Notes: generated by a model from the sequence alone, not told the origin. A stretch of 42,863 nucleotides of DNA from Pseudohongiella sp. (GCA_013204155.1 JABMOK010000160.1:1-42863), one strand, 5' to 3'; counted from the first letter of the stretch, positions 25,622-34,625 are shown. Numbers and translations: made by a program.

Positions 25622-26854
25622 TTATTGATACAGCGCTTCTCGAGCGGCCGCATGGACCTGAAGGGAATATCGGGTGTTGGAATTCTGAATCATCCCGATC
25701 ATCACGATGTTTTCTACCGGGTCGATCCAGAACCAGGAGCCGGCGATACCCCACCACCAGTGGGTGCCTTTCGGCGCACCGTTGTATTTTTCAGGTTCGT
25801 CGACAATGGCAAAATCCACACCGAAGACATTGCCTGGATACAACCCGGCAATATTCCCCACAGCTTCTGGCAACTGATTACTGCGCATAATCTGCACAGC
25901 TTTTTCAGAAAGAATGCGTACGCCATTGAGTTCGCCACCATTGAGATGCATCTGCGCAAACTTCATATAATCGCTCGCAGTTGAAGTCAGACCGCCGCCA
26001 CCGGAAAAGAACTTCGGCTTCTGCAGAAATGAGCCGTTGTCGACACGGCGCAATGTGCCGTCGGCAGGGAGATACTGTCGGGCCAGGCGATCCGCCTTGT
26101 CGGCTGCTACGAAGAAACTTGTATCGACCATGCCAAGTGGAGCAAAGATACGTTGCTGTAAAAACTGATCGAAGGTTTGACCCGACAAGACTTCAACCAG
26201 GTATCCCTGGACGTCGACGGAAATGCTGTACACCCATTGGGTTCCGGGTTGGTAACCCAGCGGAATATCACCCAAGGCAGGAATGGATTCGGCCAGGGTG
26301 TAATTGGGCAGATCGTTAATCCCGGCAGCCGAATAGGCTTCTGCAACCGGGCCTCTTGAGAGGGGCGGGGTATACAAGAGCCCGCCGGTATGGCTGACCA
26401 GTTCGCGAATCGTCATTGCATGCCCTGCCGGTTCGGTTTTGAGACTGCCATCGTCATTCTCAGAGACGAAGACTGTCATGCCCGTCAGTGCCGGTATGTG
26501 CTTCTCGAGGGGGTCGTCCAACTGAAACTTCCCTTCATCGTGGAGAATCATCAGCGCTGTCCCGGTGATCGGTTTGGTCATGGAAAAAATTCTGAAGATT
26601 GAATCTGCAGCCATGGGCACTTGATCTTCAACGTTCTGATAGCCGAACGTTTGATTCATTTGAATTTTTCCGTCCTGTGCAACCATTACCACTGCTCCGG
26701 ACAGCATGCCTTCATCGACGCGCGCTTGTAGATCGCTGGCAATAGCATCCAGCCTGGACTTCTCGATTTCTGCCGAGGCAAACGTGGAGGTCAATGTCAG
26801 CAGAATGGCTGCGACGGCGACTCTTACTGAACGAATATTGACTGTCGATTTCAT
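25622..26854 (-). CDS. Exported serine hydrolase, class C beta-lactamase family
   Basis: A 410-residue exported enzyme (signal peptide ending near TFASA). The catalytic motif SMTK is at 91-94 and a Tyr209-Ser motif in GTQWVYSISVD matches the second active-site element. A late HWWWGIAGSWFWIDP occupies the third-motif region typical of EstB-like esterases and AmpC-like transpeptidase relatives. These families hydrolyse esters or D-amino acid peptides rather than beta-lactams in most marine bacteria. GGGG lies about 9 bases before the ATG. It faces the regulator convergently across 90 bases with no strong terminator. Substrate unknown. Confidence 0.85.
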   Translation of the reverse strand: MKSTVNIRSVRVAVAAILLTLTSTFASAEIEKSRLDAIASDLQARVDEGMLSGAVVMVAQDGKIQMNQTFGYQNVEDQVPMAADSIFRIFSMTKPITGTALMILHDEGKFQLDDPLEKHIPALTGMTVFVSENDDGSLKTEPAGHAMTIRELVSHTGGLLYTPPLSRGPVAEAYSAAGINDLPNYTLAESIPALGDIPLGYQPGTQWVYSISVDVQGYLVEVLSGQTFDQFLQQRIFAPLGMVDTSFFVAADKADRLARQYLPADGTLRRVDNGSFLQKPKFFSGGGGLTSTASDYMKFAQMHLNGGELNGVRILSEKAVQIMRSNQLPEAVGNIAGLYPGNVFGVDFAIVDEPEKYNGAPKGTHWWWGIAGSWFWIDPVENIVMIGMIQNSNTRYSLQVHAAAREALYQ

Positions 26855-27051
26855 GAGCGATTCCCCATTGCTTGATCAATGTTTAATACTAAGTCGCTCA
26901 TTAGAGCAATTCTGCCTGACTACTTCCAGCTATCCATCTCACTTCTGCTTCAACCTGGCGAATAGGTAGTGGCTTGAATCAGGGGGGGGGAGGGATTACA
27001 AAAATGTGCTATGGCGTTGTGGCGCTGATTCGTTTCATTTCCCCGGCCAAA

Positions 27052-27088
27052 CAAAACGCCCCAACATAGTCTATGTCGGGGCGTTTTG
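27052..27088. terminator. Terminator hairpin downstream of the third PHM-like gene
   Basis: CAAAACGCCCC at 27052-27062 and GGGGCGTTTTG at 27078-27088 pair perfectly, with an inner ACATAG/CTATGT extension separated by one mismatch. The minus strand reads GTTTTGTTT after the stem, giving a modest U-rich tail. Confidence 0.82.
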
Positions 27089-27159
27089 AAACTACGCTGC
27101 GAGCTTCTGTACAAATTCGCCGAGCGGAATTGTACAGGGCTCAGGAAATGGCAGGCAGG

Positions 27160-28899
27160 TCAATCATTGCCACCATTGTCCTGGTTAAGTTCTTTCCAGC
27201 GCATGGAACCGAAGAACATCTCATCCCAGCTCTGTTCGCCCCAGCCCACATCAATAGACGGGTCGGGATTGGCACGGTTCTGAGCAGAATTATCGAAGGC
27301 GCCCACGGCTGTCAGCTTGGTCCCCGCCGGCATGAATTTCGGTTCTTCATAGGTATAAGCCCACTGCCAGGCGTAATCATACTTGGCGATGTTGATCAGT
27401 TCCTCGTTAGTGCCGTCCGGATAGTCTGCGTAGAAGCGCATGTACTTACCACGGAAATGCATGTGCGAGAGGAAGCTGTACAGCTCCGCGTCCTTGGTCA
27501 GGGTTACGCTGGCTGTCTGAATAAACTCCGGATCATAGGCCGGAATGTCAGTCCAGGTAGGGGTGAATATGCACGCACACTGACCGGACATTCTTTCTGC
27601 GGGGACCTCACCTTCTGGATAAAACCAGACTCCGACCTCACCGGCGTCTACAGTTTCCCGGCCATTGGTGGTGTAGTGCAATTGCACCGCAAGTTCGGAA
27701 CCGTTGCGTAGCAGTCCCCCGGTATTAGGAGGATTCATACGTGGTTCGGCGCCAGGCACATACGCCACGAGACCCGGGCCATTTGCACCGCCACGATTGC
27801 CAGAGTTTCTGTAGCCGCGGCCCTGGCCGGCAAATTCCGGTTCGATGATGCGGTTCAGGGTATGGTGCAATACCGTGCGGTCACCGGCAATATACTGGCT
27901 GGCACGTACCCAGCGATCCTTGCCAATGTCGATGGGCTCGCTGACGGCATAGATATAATCCAATACACCGGTGGCGGGTATGGATTGGGGTGGAATCTTG
28001 ACGATGTAGTCGGGTTCACCAAAGGCCCATTTGCTTGCTGGCCAGGTCTTTTCTGCCAGTGGATCTGAGTCGCCGTCTGCTGGTGAACCTGCAGCTATCC
28101 AATGCAATATTTTCTGGATATTGTTGTCTCCCACCAAACCGTCATTGATGAAGTCTCCGATGTGCGGGTCGAGCTGGCCGGGCGGCATGCGCTTGGTCAT
28201 CAACACCTCGCGAATCATGGGTGACCAGGCCTGCATCATGGCATGACTGTTCATCGCGAATGGTGCGATGCCGCCCTCACGGTGGCAACTGGCGCAGTTA
28301 TCCAGAATGAGGGGGGCGATCTCTTTCTCGTAAGAAGGCGTGACTTGATCGTGGGCTAGTTTGGCCGGATAGGCTATAGCCTCTCCGGTGCTCGCTACAA
28401 CCGGATTGGCAATAGGCTGCCCAGCCAACTTGGCCTCCAGGGCCTTCTCAAGCGCGGTGCCGACCGGGCCTTGAAACTCTACGGTGAAAGATTTGGGATT
28501 AAAGAGTAAGACTTCCCCGGTTTTGTCCACCCCCAGGGCTTCGGAAATCAGCTGTGTATCGTCCATCAATACCTTGACGCTGCTGCCAAGGCGGGCAATT
28601 TCCGCCGCCACCGACGCGCGATCCTGATTGCCGGTCGGATTGATCATAAAAAACGCGATTCCCTGTTCTGCATAGCGAGCCTGCAGTGCCTCAAACCCGT
28701 CTATTGCATTGGCAGTGGCTGCGCTACCGTTGGCCTGCACCAGAAAGGCGATGGCGGCATGATCGTCATACCAACTCATCTGGTGGGCATAACCCTGCTG
28801 ATCAAGCAGGGTGAAATCACCTACTCGATCGGCGGCGCTGGATAATGCTGGCACCAGGGCCATCATCGTATACAAGCCTATGGTGAATAATTTTCTCAT
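27160..28899 (-). CDS. Redoxin-like domain + cytochrome c + PHM-like copper monooxygenase, copy 3
   Basis: A 579-residue exported three-domain protein; GAGGAG precedes the ATG by 6 bases. After the signal peptide (to about 23), residues 25-160 have a thioredoxin/redoxin-like sequence (VGDFTLLDQQGYAHQMSWYD, AFLVQANGSAAT, VDKTGEVLLFNP), but the CxxC position reads NGSA, so it cannot do dithiol chemistry. The heme motif CASCH is at 202-206. PHM-type ligands: HH at 345-346, H408 in AVQLHYTTNG, HMH at 479-481 and Met561 in QSWDEMFFG. It is the longest of three paralogues and stands alone. A perfect FNR-type palindrome lies about 130 bases upstream. Confidence 0.87.
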   Translation of the reverse strand: MRKLFTIGLYTMMALVPALSSAADRVGDFTLLDQQGYAHQMSWYDDHAAIAFLVQANGSAATANAIDGFEALQARYAEQGIAFFMINPTGNQDRASVAAEIARLGSSVKVLMDDTQLISEALGVDKTGEVLLFNPKSFTVEFQGPVGTALEKALEAKLAGQPIANPVVASTGEAIAYPAKLAHDQVTPSYEKEIAPLILDNCASCHREGGIAPFAMNSHAMMQAWSPMIREVLMTKRMPPGQLDPHIGDFINDGLVGDNNIQKILHWIAAGSPADGDSDPLAEKTWPASKWAFGEPDYIVKIPPQSIPATGVLDYIYAVSEPIDIGKDRWVRASQYIAGDRTVLHHTLNRIIEPEFAGQGRGYRNSGNRGGANGPGLVAYVPGAEPRMNPPNTGGLLRNGSELAVQLHYTTNGRETVDAGEVGVWFYPEGEVPAERMSGQCACIFTPTWTDIPAYDPEFIQTASVTLTKDAELYSFLSHMHFRGKYMRFYADYPDGTNEELINIAKYDYAWQWAYTYEEPKFMPAGTKLTAVGAFDNSAQNRANPDPSIDVGWGEQSWDEMFFGSMRWKELNQDNGGND

Positions 28900-29292
28900 G
28901 CTTAGCTCCTCGTCAAGCTTTAGATGGAATCAATTTACTGGCATGGCTATCTTGTTGTGGATAAATAATTTCTTGGATTCGAAACCGCATTTACATGCAC
29001 TAGCAGTTTAATTTGTCGTACATCGATGTTATTGATTCAGATCAAATTGCGGACAGACCCCGTTGCCGCCGAGTAACTTCTGTAATCAAAAGGAGCAATT
29101 CAAAAGGGGGAGTAAATCAAAAGAGGAGTACTTCGGTTCCCTACGTCTTGTTAATGAATTGAACGTAGTGCTGACCTAAATTTATCATCATTAAAGAAGT
29201 TGATTCTTTCTCTTGGGGAGTAATCCGCCGACGTCGAAGATTTGTCATTAAACAATACCCAGGGACAAGACCGCCGATTAAATGTTCCCTAA
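28900..29292. other. Intergenic region with FNR-like box and REP-like fragments
   Basis: About 390 bases, including the minus-strand promoter of the third PHM-like gene. Besides the palindrome at 29032-29045 there are GGACAGACCCCG near 29052 and AAAAGGGGGAGTAAATC near 29102, decayed relatives of the REP-like elements. No gene is supported. Confidence 0.55.
29032..29045. promoter_or_regulatory. Perfect FNR/Anr-type palindrome
   Basis: TTGAT-TCAG-ATCAA matches the full FNR/Anr/Dnr consensus TTGAT-N4-ATCAA without mismatch. It lies 133 bp upstream of the start of the redoxin/cytochrome/PHM-like gene. Oxygen control would make sense for an O2-using copper monooxygenase, but the distance to the promoter is not known. 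Confidence 0.5.
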
Positions 29293-29895
29293 TTAGGACG
29301 ACTGCGGCGTGGCCAGCACATTGAAGGCGATGCTGACCCGGTCTCTGTCGCTGCGATTGACCTCGACTCCGTGTTCCAGCCAGCCAGGGAAGACGTACAT
29401 CCGGCCCTCTTCCGGCGGCATATACACTTCTTCAGCCGTGAAATTGGTTTGCTTATCGGCGGGGTAGGTTAGCATTCTGGAAGCCACCCGTGGGTCCCGA
29501 AAGAAAATGCTCCCGCACTCCGGGGCCTTAAGGCTCATGTAGTAGACGCCGCTGAAATGGCAGTTTGCGTGGAAGTGGATCTTGTTGGAAGCGCCTGGCG
29601 GGCTGATGTTGACCCACGCCTGATGCTGGTAGATCAAGTTCGGCTTGAAGTTCTGCGATTCCCCGATACGCTCGCATACTTGCAGGATCCTGCGGTTCAT
29701 CTCCTCGAACTCACCCAGGTTTTGGAGAATATTGGGGCTCTGCCACCCTTCTACATTGGTATTCGCCACGCCAGCAGGATCACTGTTTCTCATCCGATTG
29801 GCCGCGTCCAGCAGCCTGACGTTGAAGCTTGCCCGGTCGTCGAACAGGGTAGTCCAGACGAGGCTGGGGAATAGCTGTTGATTGGTAATTTCCAA
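29293..29895 (-). CDS. TIGR02466-type putative 2OG-Fe(II) oxygenase
   Basis: A 200-residue protein. I chose the TTG at 29895 because GGAGG(GG) lies about 8 bases upstream; the family normally starts near this ITNQQLFPSLVW segment. It shows IHFHANCHFSGVYYMSLK, CGSIFFRDPR and FPGWLEHGVEVN...RVSIAFNV, the pattern of the TIGR02466 double-stranded beta-helix family, with His/Asp/His metal-ligand candidates in HFH and LEHGV. No signal peptide, so it acts in the cytoplasm. Substrate unknown; proteins of this type occur in many marine bacteria and phages. Confidence 0.82.
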   Translation of the reverse strand: MEITNQQLFPSLVWTTLFDDRASFNVRLLDAANRMRNSDPAGVANTNVEGWQSPNILQNLGEFEEMNRRILQVCERIGESQNFKPNLIYQHQAWVNISPPGASNKIHFHANCHFSGVYYMSLKAPECGSIFFRDPRVASRMLTYPADKQTNFTAEEVYMPPEEGRMYVFPGWLEHGVEVNRSDRDRVSIAFNVLATPQSS

Positions 29896-30081
29896 GGAAT
29901 TTTCCCCTCCGTGGTTTATTAGTAAGAACAAAGCTTATGGGAAGAACAAAGCGTACAGGTTATACAAAAGATATCTTTGAAGCGGGCAATAGTCCAGTTT
30001 CGTGAATTGCGTGCGCAATACAAGTCTGCCACTGACTCCTTTGATTCCATTTAACTTGCACTGATAAGCGCAGCGGAAGAA

Positions 30082-30999
30082 TTATTTATGCAGCGAAGAA
30101 GAATTGAGCCCATGCAATGATAATTCGGTAGCACCGCTAAATACTCTGGGACGCTGGGACACCGGATCGATAAATCGCAGCCCTTTTGCCAATAGCTGTA
30201 GTGGGCGGGCGTAATTGTCGGGGGATTTTGGCTGCAATATTGGGTAGTAGTTATCGTGCAAAATTGGCCAGCCCAAGGCCTGCATATGAAGTCGCAACTG
30301 ATGGGTTTTCCCGGTAATCGGATTTAATTCGAATAGCGCCCTGTCTGCGTTTTGCTCCAGACAGCGAATCACAGAATAGCTATTCGCTTCACCGTCGACA
30401 ATCTGCATGCGAAAGCGGATTGGCGATGGTGCCAGGCGATTTTTGACCTGCCATTCTTGTCCCGCTAAATTTTCTTCCCCGGTGACCTTGGCAATGGCGT
30501 GATAGGTTTTGTGTATTTGCCGGGTTTTAAATAGCGTGTGGTAGTACTGACGCGTGTCCGGATTAACAGAAAACAACACTAATCCTGCCGTTGCCCTATC
30601 CAGTCGGTGCAAAGCTTGCAGATTATCCATGCCTGTTTTGTCGCGCAATCGATTTTGCAGGCATTCATTGACATAGATGCCCCCTGGCGTTACCGCGAGG
30701 AAATGAGGCTTGTACGCCAGCAGAATATGCTCATCCTGAAACAGAATTTTCTCTTCGAATGGAATGATCGGTTCGCTATCAACTTCGCGGTAATAGTAGA
30801 CGCGCTGCTGCGCTTGATAGGCGGACGTGGCTGTAATTAGTGTTCCGTCATGCCAATGCACCTTGCCGTCAGTCATGCGCTGGCGCCAGAGCATGGGTTC
30901 GATGTACGGAAATTTAGCGATAAGATATTCCAGCACAGTGAATACGCCGGGGTTTGTCTGCGGCAGGCTGAGCTTTGAGGGATATTTGGATATGCCCAT
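30082..30999 (-). CDS. RluA-family pseudouridine synthase
   Basis: A 305-residue RNA pseudouridine synthase. The catalytic Asp lies in ALHRLDRATAGLVLFSV (the HRLDxxTSG motif). It is followed by KTYHAIA and, near the C-terminus, LNPITGKTHQLRLHMQALGW, the conserved substrate-binding motif. An N-terminal segment of about 85 residues precedes the catalytic core, with the S4-like RMTDGKVHWHDGTLI rather than a full S4 domain. Subfamily (RluA, RluC, TruC or a YqcB-like type) is unclear, so no symbol. Housekeeping gene unrelated to the neighbouring oxidation genes. Confidence 0.9.
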   Translation of the reverse strand: MGISKYPSKLSLPQTNPGVFTVLEYLIAKFPYIEPMLWRQRMTDGKVHWHDGTLITATSAYQAQQRVYYYREVDSEPIIPFEEKILFQDEHILLAYKPHFLAVTPGGIYVNECLQNRLRDKTGMDNLQALHRLDRATAGLVLFSVNPDTRQYYHTLFKTRQIHKTYHAIAKVTGEENLAGQEWQVKNRLAPSPIRFRMQIVDGEANSYSVIRCLEQNADRALFELNPITGKTHQLRLHMQALGWPILHDNYYPILQPKSPDNYARPLQLLAKGLRFIDPVSQRPRVFSGATELSLHGLNSSSLHK

Positions 31000-31166
31000 G
31001 TTGTGGCCTGTATTGGAAACGAAAGGTAAACGAAAGGGCTCAGAATGGTTTGATTCTGGGTGTATTGCAAATTTGGGCCGCAGGCCCCTCCACCATCTTC
31101 CCTGACAGCAATCAGCTTAAGTTGAGCAAGCAGGCTCCAATGACAGAGGTGGAAAAGGCAGTCAAC

Positions 31167-31206
31167 AAAAAGGGCGGAAGGATTAATCCCCTTCCGCCCT
31201 TTTTTC
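31167..31206. terminator. Bidirectional Rho-independent terminator
   Basis: AGGGCGGAAGG at 31171-31181 pairs with 31190-31200 around an 8-base loop. A4 on the left and T6 on the right allow both directions. It ends the PQQ dehydrogenase transcript on the minus strand. Confidence 0.9.
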
Positions 31207-31246
31207 GGACCTGCTGTTTTTCGATCTCGCTAGATCGAGCTGCAGT

Positions 31247-33304
31247 TTAGTGTGATGCACCGCCTTCAGCTTTCGCGCCAGGCAATGCCATGGCAGTAAG
31301 CTTGGAGCCTGTCTGCAAGATGATGTACTGATGTCCATCATGCTTCCAGGAGCTCATGCCGTAGCGGCTTTGTGCAGGCACTTCGATTCGACCCACTTCT
31401 TCACCGGTCTTCTTATCGATTGCATAGAGAAGTGCAGTCTCACCGTCGTGATCCATGTCTGAATAAACCAGCATGTTAGCGGTAGTTATCATGGTAATAG
31501 CATTTCCAGTGCCGGTATTACCCACATCAATGCCAGCCAGAGCAGGATTGTTGCGGATACGATCAGGCGTTTCACCCGTTGGAATCTGGAACGCAATCTC
31601 ACCTGTGTTCATATCGTAGCCAGTAATAGTGCTATACGGAGGCTTAAAGTAAGGCAAGCCTGAATCAAGGCGCGGCGGACGAGGGCGGGCACCATTGGCA
31701 TAGGCGGCGAAAGTAGATCCCGTTGGTGCAGCGATGCGAGCATCTGCCTCTTCGCCAGGAATAATTCGCTGCCAGCTACACGCCTTTCTGGACGAAACAT
31801 AGAGGAAGCCTGTAGTAGGATCTGCTACCGGTGGGTTATTGATATTTGCACCACCACCGTCACCCGGACACATAGCAGAAGCTATTTTGCCTGATGGATC
31901 ATCGGAATGGATTGGCGGATTAAACAGAGGCCCCATGTCGTAATTAGCCATCACTTCAAGTGCTTCCCGGCGCAGTGCAGGCGTGAAGTCGATTAGGTCG
32001 TTTTCGGTAATGCCCTGCATTTCGTAAGCAGGCGGCTTGGTTGGGAAAGGCTGTGTTGTTGACAGTTTCTCGCCAGGAACTTCTGAGGCGGGAACGGCGC
32101 GTTCTTCCATTGGCCAAATTGGCTCACCCGTCATGCGGTTGAAGGAGTAGACAAAGCCCTGTTTGGTTATCTGGTGCACAGAAGGAACTATTCCTCGCCC
32201 GGGAATATTCAGGTCCAGCTGTATCGGTGCCGCCGGATTATCATAGTTCCACACATCGTGGTGCACCGTCTGGAAGTGCCAGCGACGTTCGCCAGTTTCT
32301 GTATCCAGCGCAATCAAGCTAGTGCCAAACAGACCGTCGCCAGGACGGAAGCCGCCAAAGTAATCGATTGTGGGCGGATTGGTTGGAACATAAACAATAT
32401 TGTTCTCAGGATCGGCAGTCAGTGGTGCCCAGGAAGACACATCGCCGGTCCACTGCCAGGCATCATTTTCCCAGGTCTCATGACCATACTCACCCGGCCG
32501 CGGAATTACATTGAATTTCCATTTGAATGCGCCGGTGACTTTGTCATAGGCCAGAATATCGCCAGGAACGTTTTCCACTCTTGACTGAAGATAGCCCTGT
32601 TCGGCAGAGTTACCGACAATGATGGTGTCATTGACTACGATTGGCGGAGAGGACGTAGTGATATAGCCAGTTTCCAGCGGAATGCCTTCATAAGGGTCAT
32701 AGGGATGTCCCAGATCAGCGAGCATGTCTACCACGCCAGTAGCAGGGAAGCCATCTATAGGCACCTGTCCACCGAAGCCCTCAAGAGGTGCACCTGTTTC
32801 GGCATCTAATGCCACCAGGAAGAAGCCCGGTGTGGAGATGTAGACCACGCCTTTGCCGTCAATTCGTGAGTAAGTTATTCCCTTGCCGTAAGAGGCGCGC
32901 ATGGAATATTCCCAGCGAGGTGTACTGGGCAGACGAGAGGCCCACAGGGTCTCGCCAGTCTTGGGATCGATGGCAACCACAGTTCTGTGAGGGCCAGAGA
33001 CGGTGAATAATTTGCCATCGACATAAGTAGGCGTTGAGCGGCCACTGGTGCCGTTGAAGCTGGAGCCATCCCATTCCCAGACGACTTCCAGTTCATCGAA
33101 GTTTTCTGCCGTAATTTCATCGGCAGGGGTATAGCGGGTATGGGCGTAGTCACCACCAAGGGTGAACCACTCGACGGTATCGTCGGTGACCAGATTTTGA
33201 CTCAGACCTATCTGAGGGGTTATCCCCAGAATAGCCGCCAGACAGCTCAAGCTAGCAAGCTTCTTGGCTAGGGAGCCGGATGTTATTGCAGTACGTGATT
33301 TCAT
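31247..33304 (-). CDS. PQQ-dependent dehydrogenase (quinoprotein)
   Basis: A 685-residue exported protein from the ATG at 33304 (GAGG 8 bases upstream; an earlier frame start at 33349 is unlikely). After the signal peptide come WFTLGGDYAHTRYTPADEIT, the conserved start of PQQ quinoproteins, and repeated DxxTGExxW propeller tryptophan motifs (DPKTGETLW, DKVTGAFKW, DTETGERRW). VHHDVWNYDNPA carries the active-site Asp region and QITKQGFVYSFNRMTGEPIW is characteristic of the membrane-GDH/quinate-type subgroup. There is no heme c domain, so electrons must leave to quinone or a separate cytochrome. It oxidises an alcohol, sugar or polyol in the periplasm; substrate unknown. Confidence 0.88.
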   Translation of the reverse strand: MKSRTAITSGSLAKKLASLSCLAAILGITPQIGLSQNLVTDDTVEWFTLGGDYAHTRYTPADEITAENFDELEVVWEWDGSSFNGTSGRSTPTYVDGKLFTVSGPHRTVVAIDPKTGETLWASRLPSTPRWEYSMRASYGKGITYSRIDGKGVVYISTPGFFLVALDAETGAPLEGFGGQVPIDGFPATGVVDMLADLGHPYDPYEGIPLETGYITTSSPPIVVNDTIIVGNSAEQGYLQSRVENVPGDILAYDKVTGAFKWKFNVIPRPGEYGHETWENDAWQWTGDVSSWAPLTADPENNIVYVPTNPPTIDYFGGFRPGDGLFGTSLIALDTETGERRWHFQTVHHDVWNYDNPAAPIQLDLNIPGRGIVPSVHQITKQGFVYSFNRMTGEPIWPMEERAVPASEVPGEKLSTTQPFPTKPPAYEMQGITENDLIDFTPALRREALEVMANYDMGPLFNPPIHSDDPSGKIASAMCPGDGGGANINNPPVADPTTGFLYVSSRKACSWQRIIPGEEADARIAAPTGSTFAAYANGARPRPPRLDSGLPYFKPPYSTITGYDMNTGEIAFQIPTGETPDRIRNNPALAGIDVGNTGTGNAITMITTANMLVYSDMDHDGETALLYAIDKKTGEEVGRIEVPAQSRYGMSSWKHDGHQYIILQTGSKLTAMALPGAKAEGGASH

Positions 33305-33378
33305 CGTTATAGCCTCTACAGATGCAAGATTTACCGGATCATACAACAAAAGAGGCCATAGTTATAATAGGGAAAATA

Positions 33379-33442
33379 ATCAGGGACAGACTACGCTCCC
33401 AATCCGCTGGCGCATTGGCTTTAAAGGGGGTCTGTCCCCGAT
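33379..33442. repeat. REP-like inverted repeat (GGGACAGA type)
   Basis: ATCAGGGACAGAC at 33379-33391 and GTCTGTCCCCGAT at 33430-33442 form the ends of an imperfect hairpin of about 64 bases between the PQQ dehydrogenase and the next gene. Confidence 0.75.
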
Positions 33443-33554
33443 TTCCTCGTGGATTTTGTTCATTGTCTAAATCCTATGCAGATTCCGCATCAAATGACTC
33501 TGACCCCTTTGATTCAGGGCCTGGGGCTTGTGTTATTCAACAATAACGCCACCC

Positions 33555-34625
33555 CTATTTCCCAAGAAGCAACTTCTGCGCGCGAGAATTAGAGGTCTCT
33601 GCCACATACAACACGTCTTCAGACGGACAGGCGAGGCCATGAACGCCAGAAAACTCTCCCAGGTTCCGGCCCGAATTACCAATGACGCCCAACACTTCTC
33701 CCTGCAGGGTCGCTTTGATAATGCGGCCTGGAAAGGTGGTTTCCCCGACGAAAATCACGTCGCTGCCTGGTGGGATACACAAGGCATTGGGGGCGCCGTT
33801 GGCGCTAATCTCGGTCAGGTCGGCAGGCGTGGGTCCGTTAACCGCCTTTGAGCCGGGACGCACCGGGGTGGCTACCCGGAATTCACGCAGGTAATTGCCA
33901 TCGGTGTCGAACACTTGAATGCGGGCATTGGAACGGTCCCCCACATAGATGTTGTCATCCTTGTCGATGGCGATGCTATGGGGGAGTCGAAACTGTCCGG
34001 GGCCGGTGCCGGGTTCGCCCCAGGATTTTTCCCAGTCACCGTTGTAGTCATATTTGGCGACGCGGGAATTGATATAGCCATCGGTGATGTAAATGTTGCC
34101 TGCGGAATCAAACGCCACATCGGTGGGCTCCCGAAATCGGCCGTCGGCGTGAGGTCGGGGTGTGTCCACATGCTCAAAGGGTCGGGCCTCTTCGGATACG
34201 GACTCTGTCTTTCTGCCAAACACCCACACGACTCTGCCGGCAGGATCCATGCGCACCACCATGTTGGAACCCTTGTCCACGGTCCAAATGTTGTCGTTGC
34301 TGTCTATGCGCACTCCGTGTGCAAACGACCAGGCATATAAGCCTCGCCCGAGTTCTCGTTGGTAGCGGCCGCTGGCATCGAATTCAAATAGCTGCGCCGC
34401 ATGTATGCCGTAAGCGGGCCCACCCCCGGAGGGGCTGGATCGATGGAACACGAAAACATGGCCCTGTGAATTCACGGCAATGGCGGAGACTTCACCAAAA
34501 TTCATGCCCTGGGGTAGCTGAAAGAAGTCGGGGACGGATTCAATCGAAATCTGCGGGGCATATTGAGCGAACGCGCAAGGCGCAGCAATCAGCAAGCAGG
34601 CTATGAAGCTTATTAGTCTTCCCAT
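33555..34625 (-). CDS. NHL-repeat protein, PAL-like, all metal His kept
   Basis: A 356-residue exported NHL propeller from the ATG at 34625 (GAGG 9 bases upstream), signal peptide ending at ...CAFAQ. Its blades match eukaryotic peptidylamidoglycolate lyase: FAHGVRIDSNDNIWTVD, FREPTDVAFD, YITDGYINSRVAKYD, QFRLPHSIAIDKDDNIYVGD and GVHGLACPSEDVLYVAE. The three Zn-binding His positions of PAL (AHG, LPH, VHG) and the active-site Tyr (DGYxNSR) are all present, unlike the 8725 homologue. If active, it would cleave an alpha-hydroxyglycine-type carbinolamide. There is no lipobox, so it is periplasmic or secreted. It lies upstream of the PQQ dehydrogenase on the same strand, about 250 bases apart. Confidence 0.87.
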   Translation of the reverse strand: MGRLISFIACLLIAAPCAFAQYAPQISIESVPDFFQLPQGMNFGEVSAIAVNSQGHVFVFHRSSPSGGGPAYGIHAAQLFEFDASGRYQRELGRGLYAWSFAHGVRIDSNDNIWTVDKGSNMVVRMDPAGRVVWVFGRKTESVSEEARPFEHVDTPRPHADGRFREPTDVAFDSAGNIYITDGYINSRVAKYDYNGDWEKSWGEPGTGPGQFRLPHSIAIDKDDNIYVGDRSNARIQVFDTDGNYLREFRVATPVRPGSKAVNGPTPADLTEISANGAPNALCIPPGSDVIFVGETTFPGRIIKATLQGEVLGVIGNSGRNLGEFSGVHGLACPSEDVLYVAETSNSRAQKLLLGK

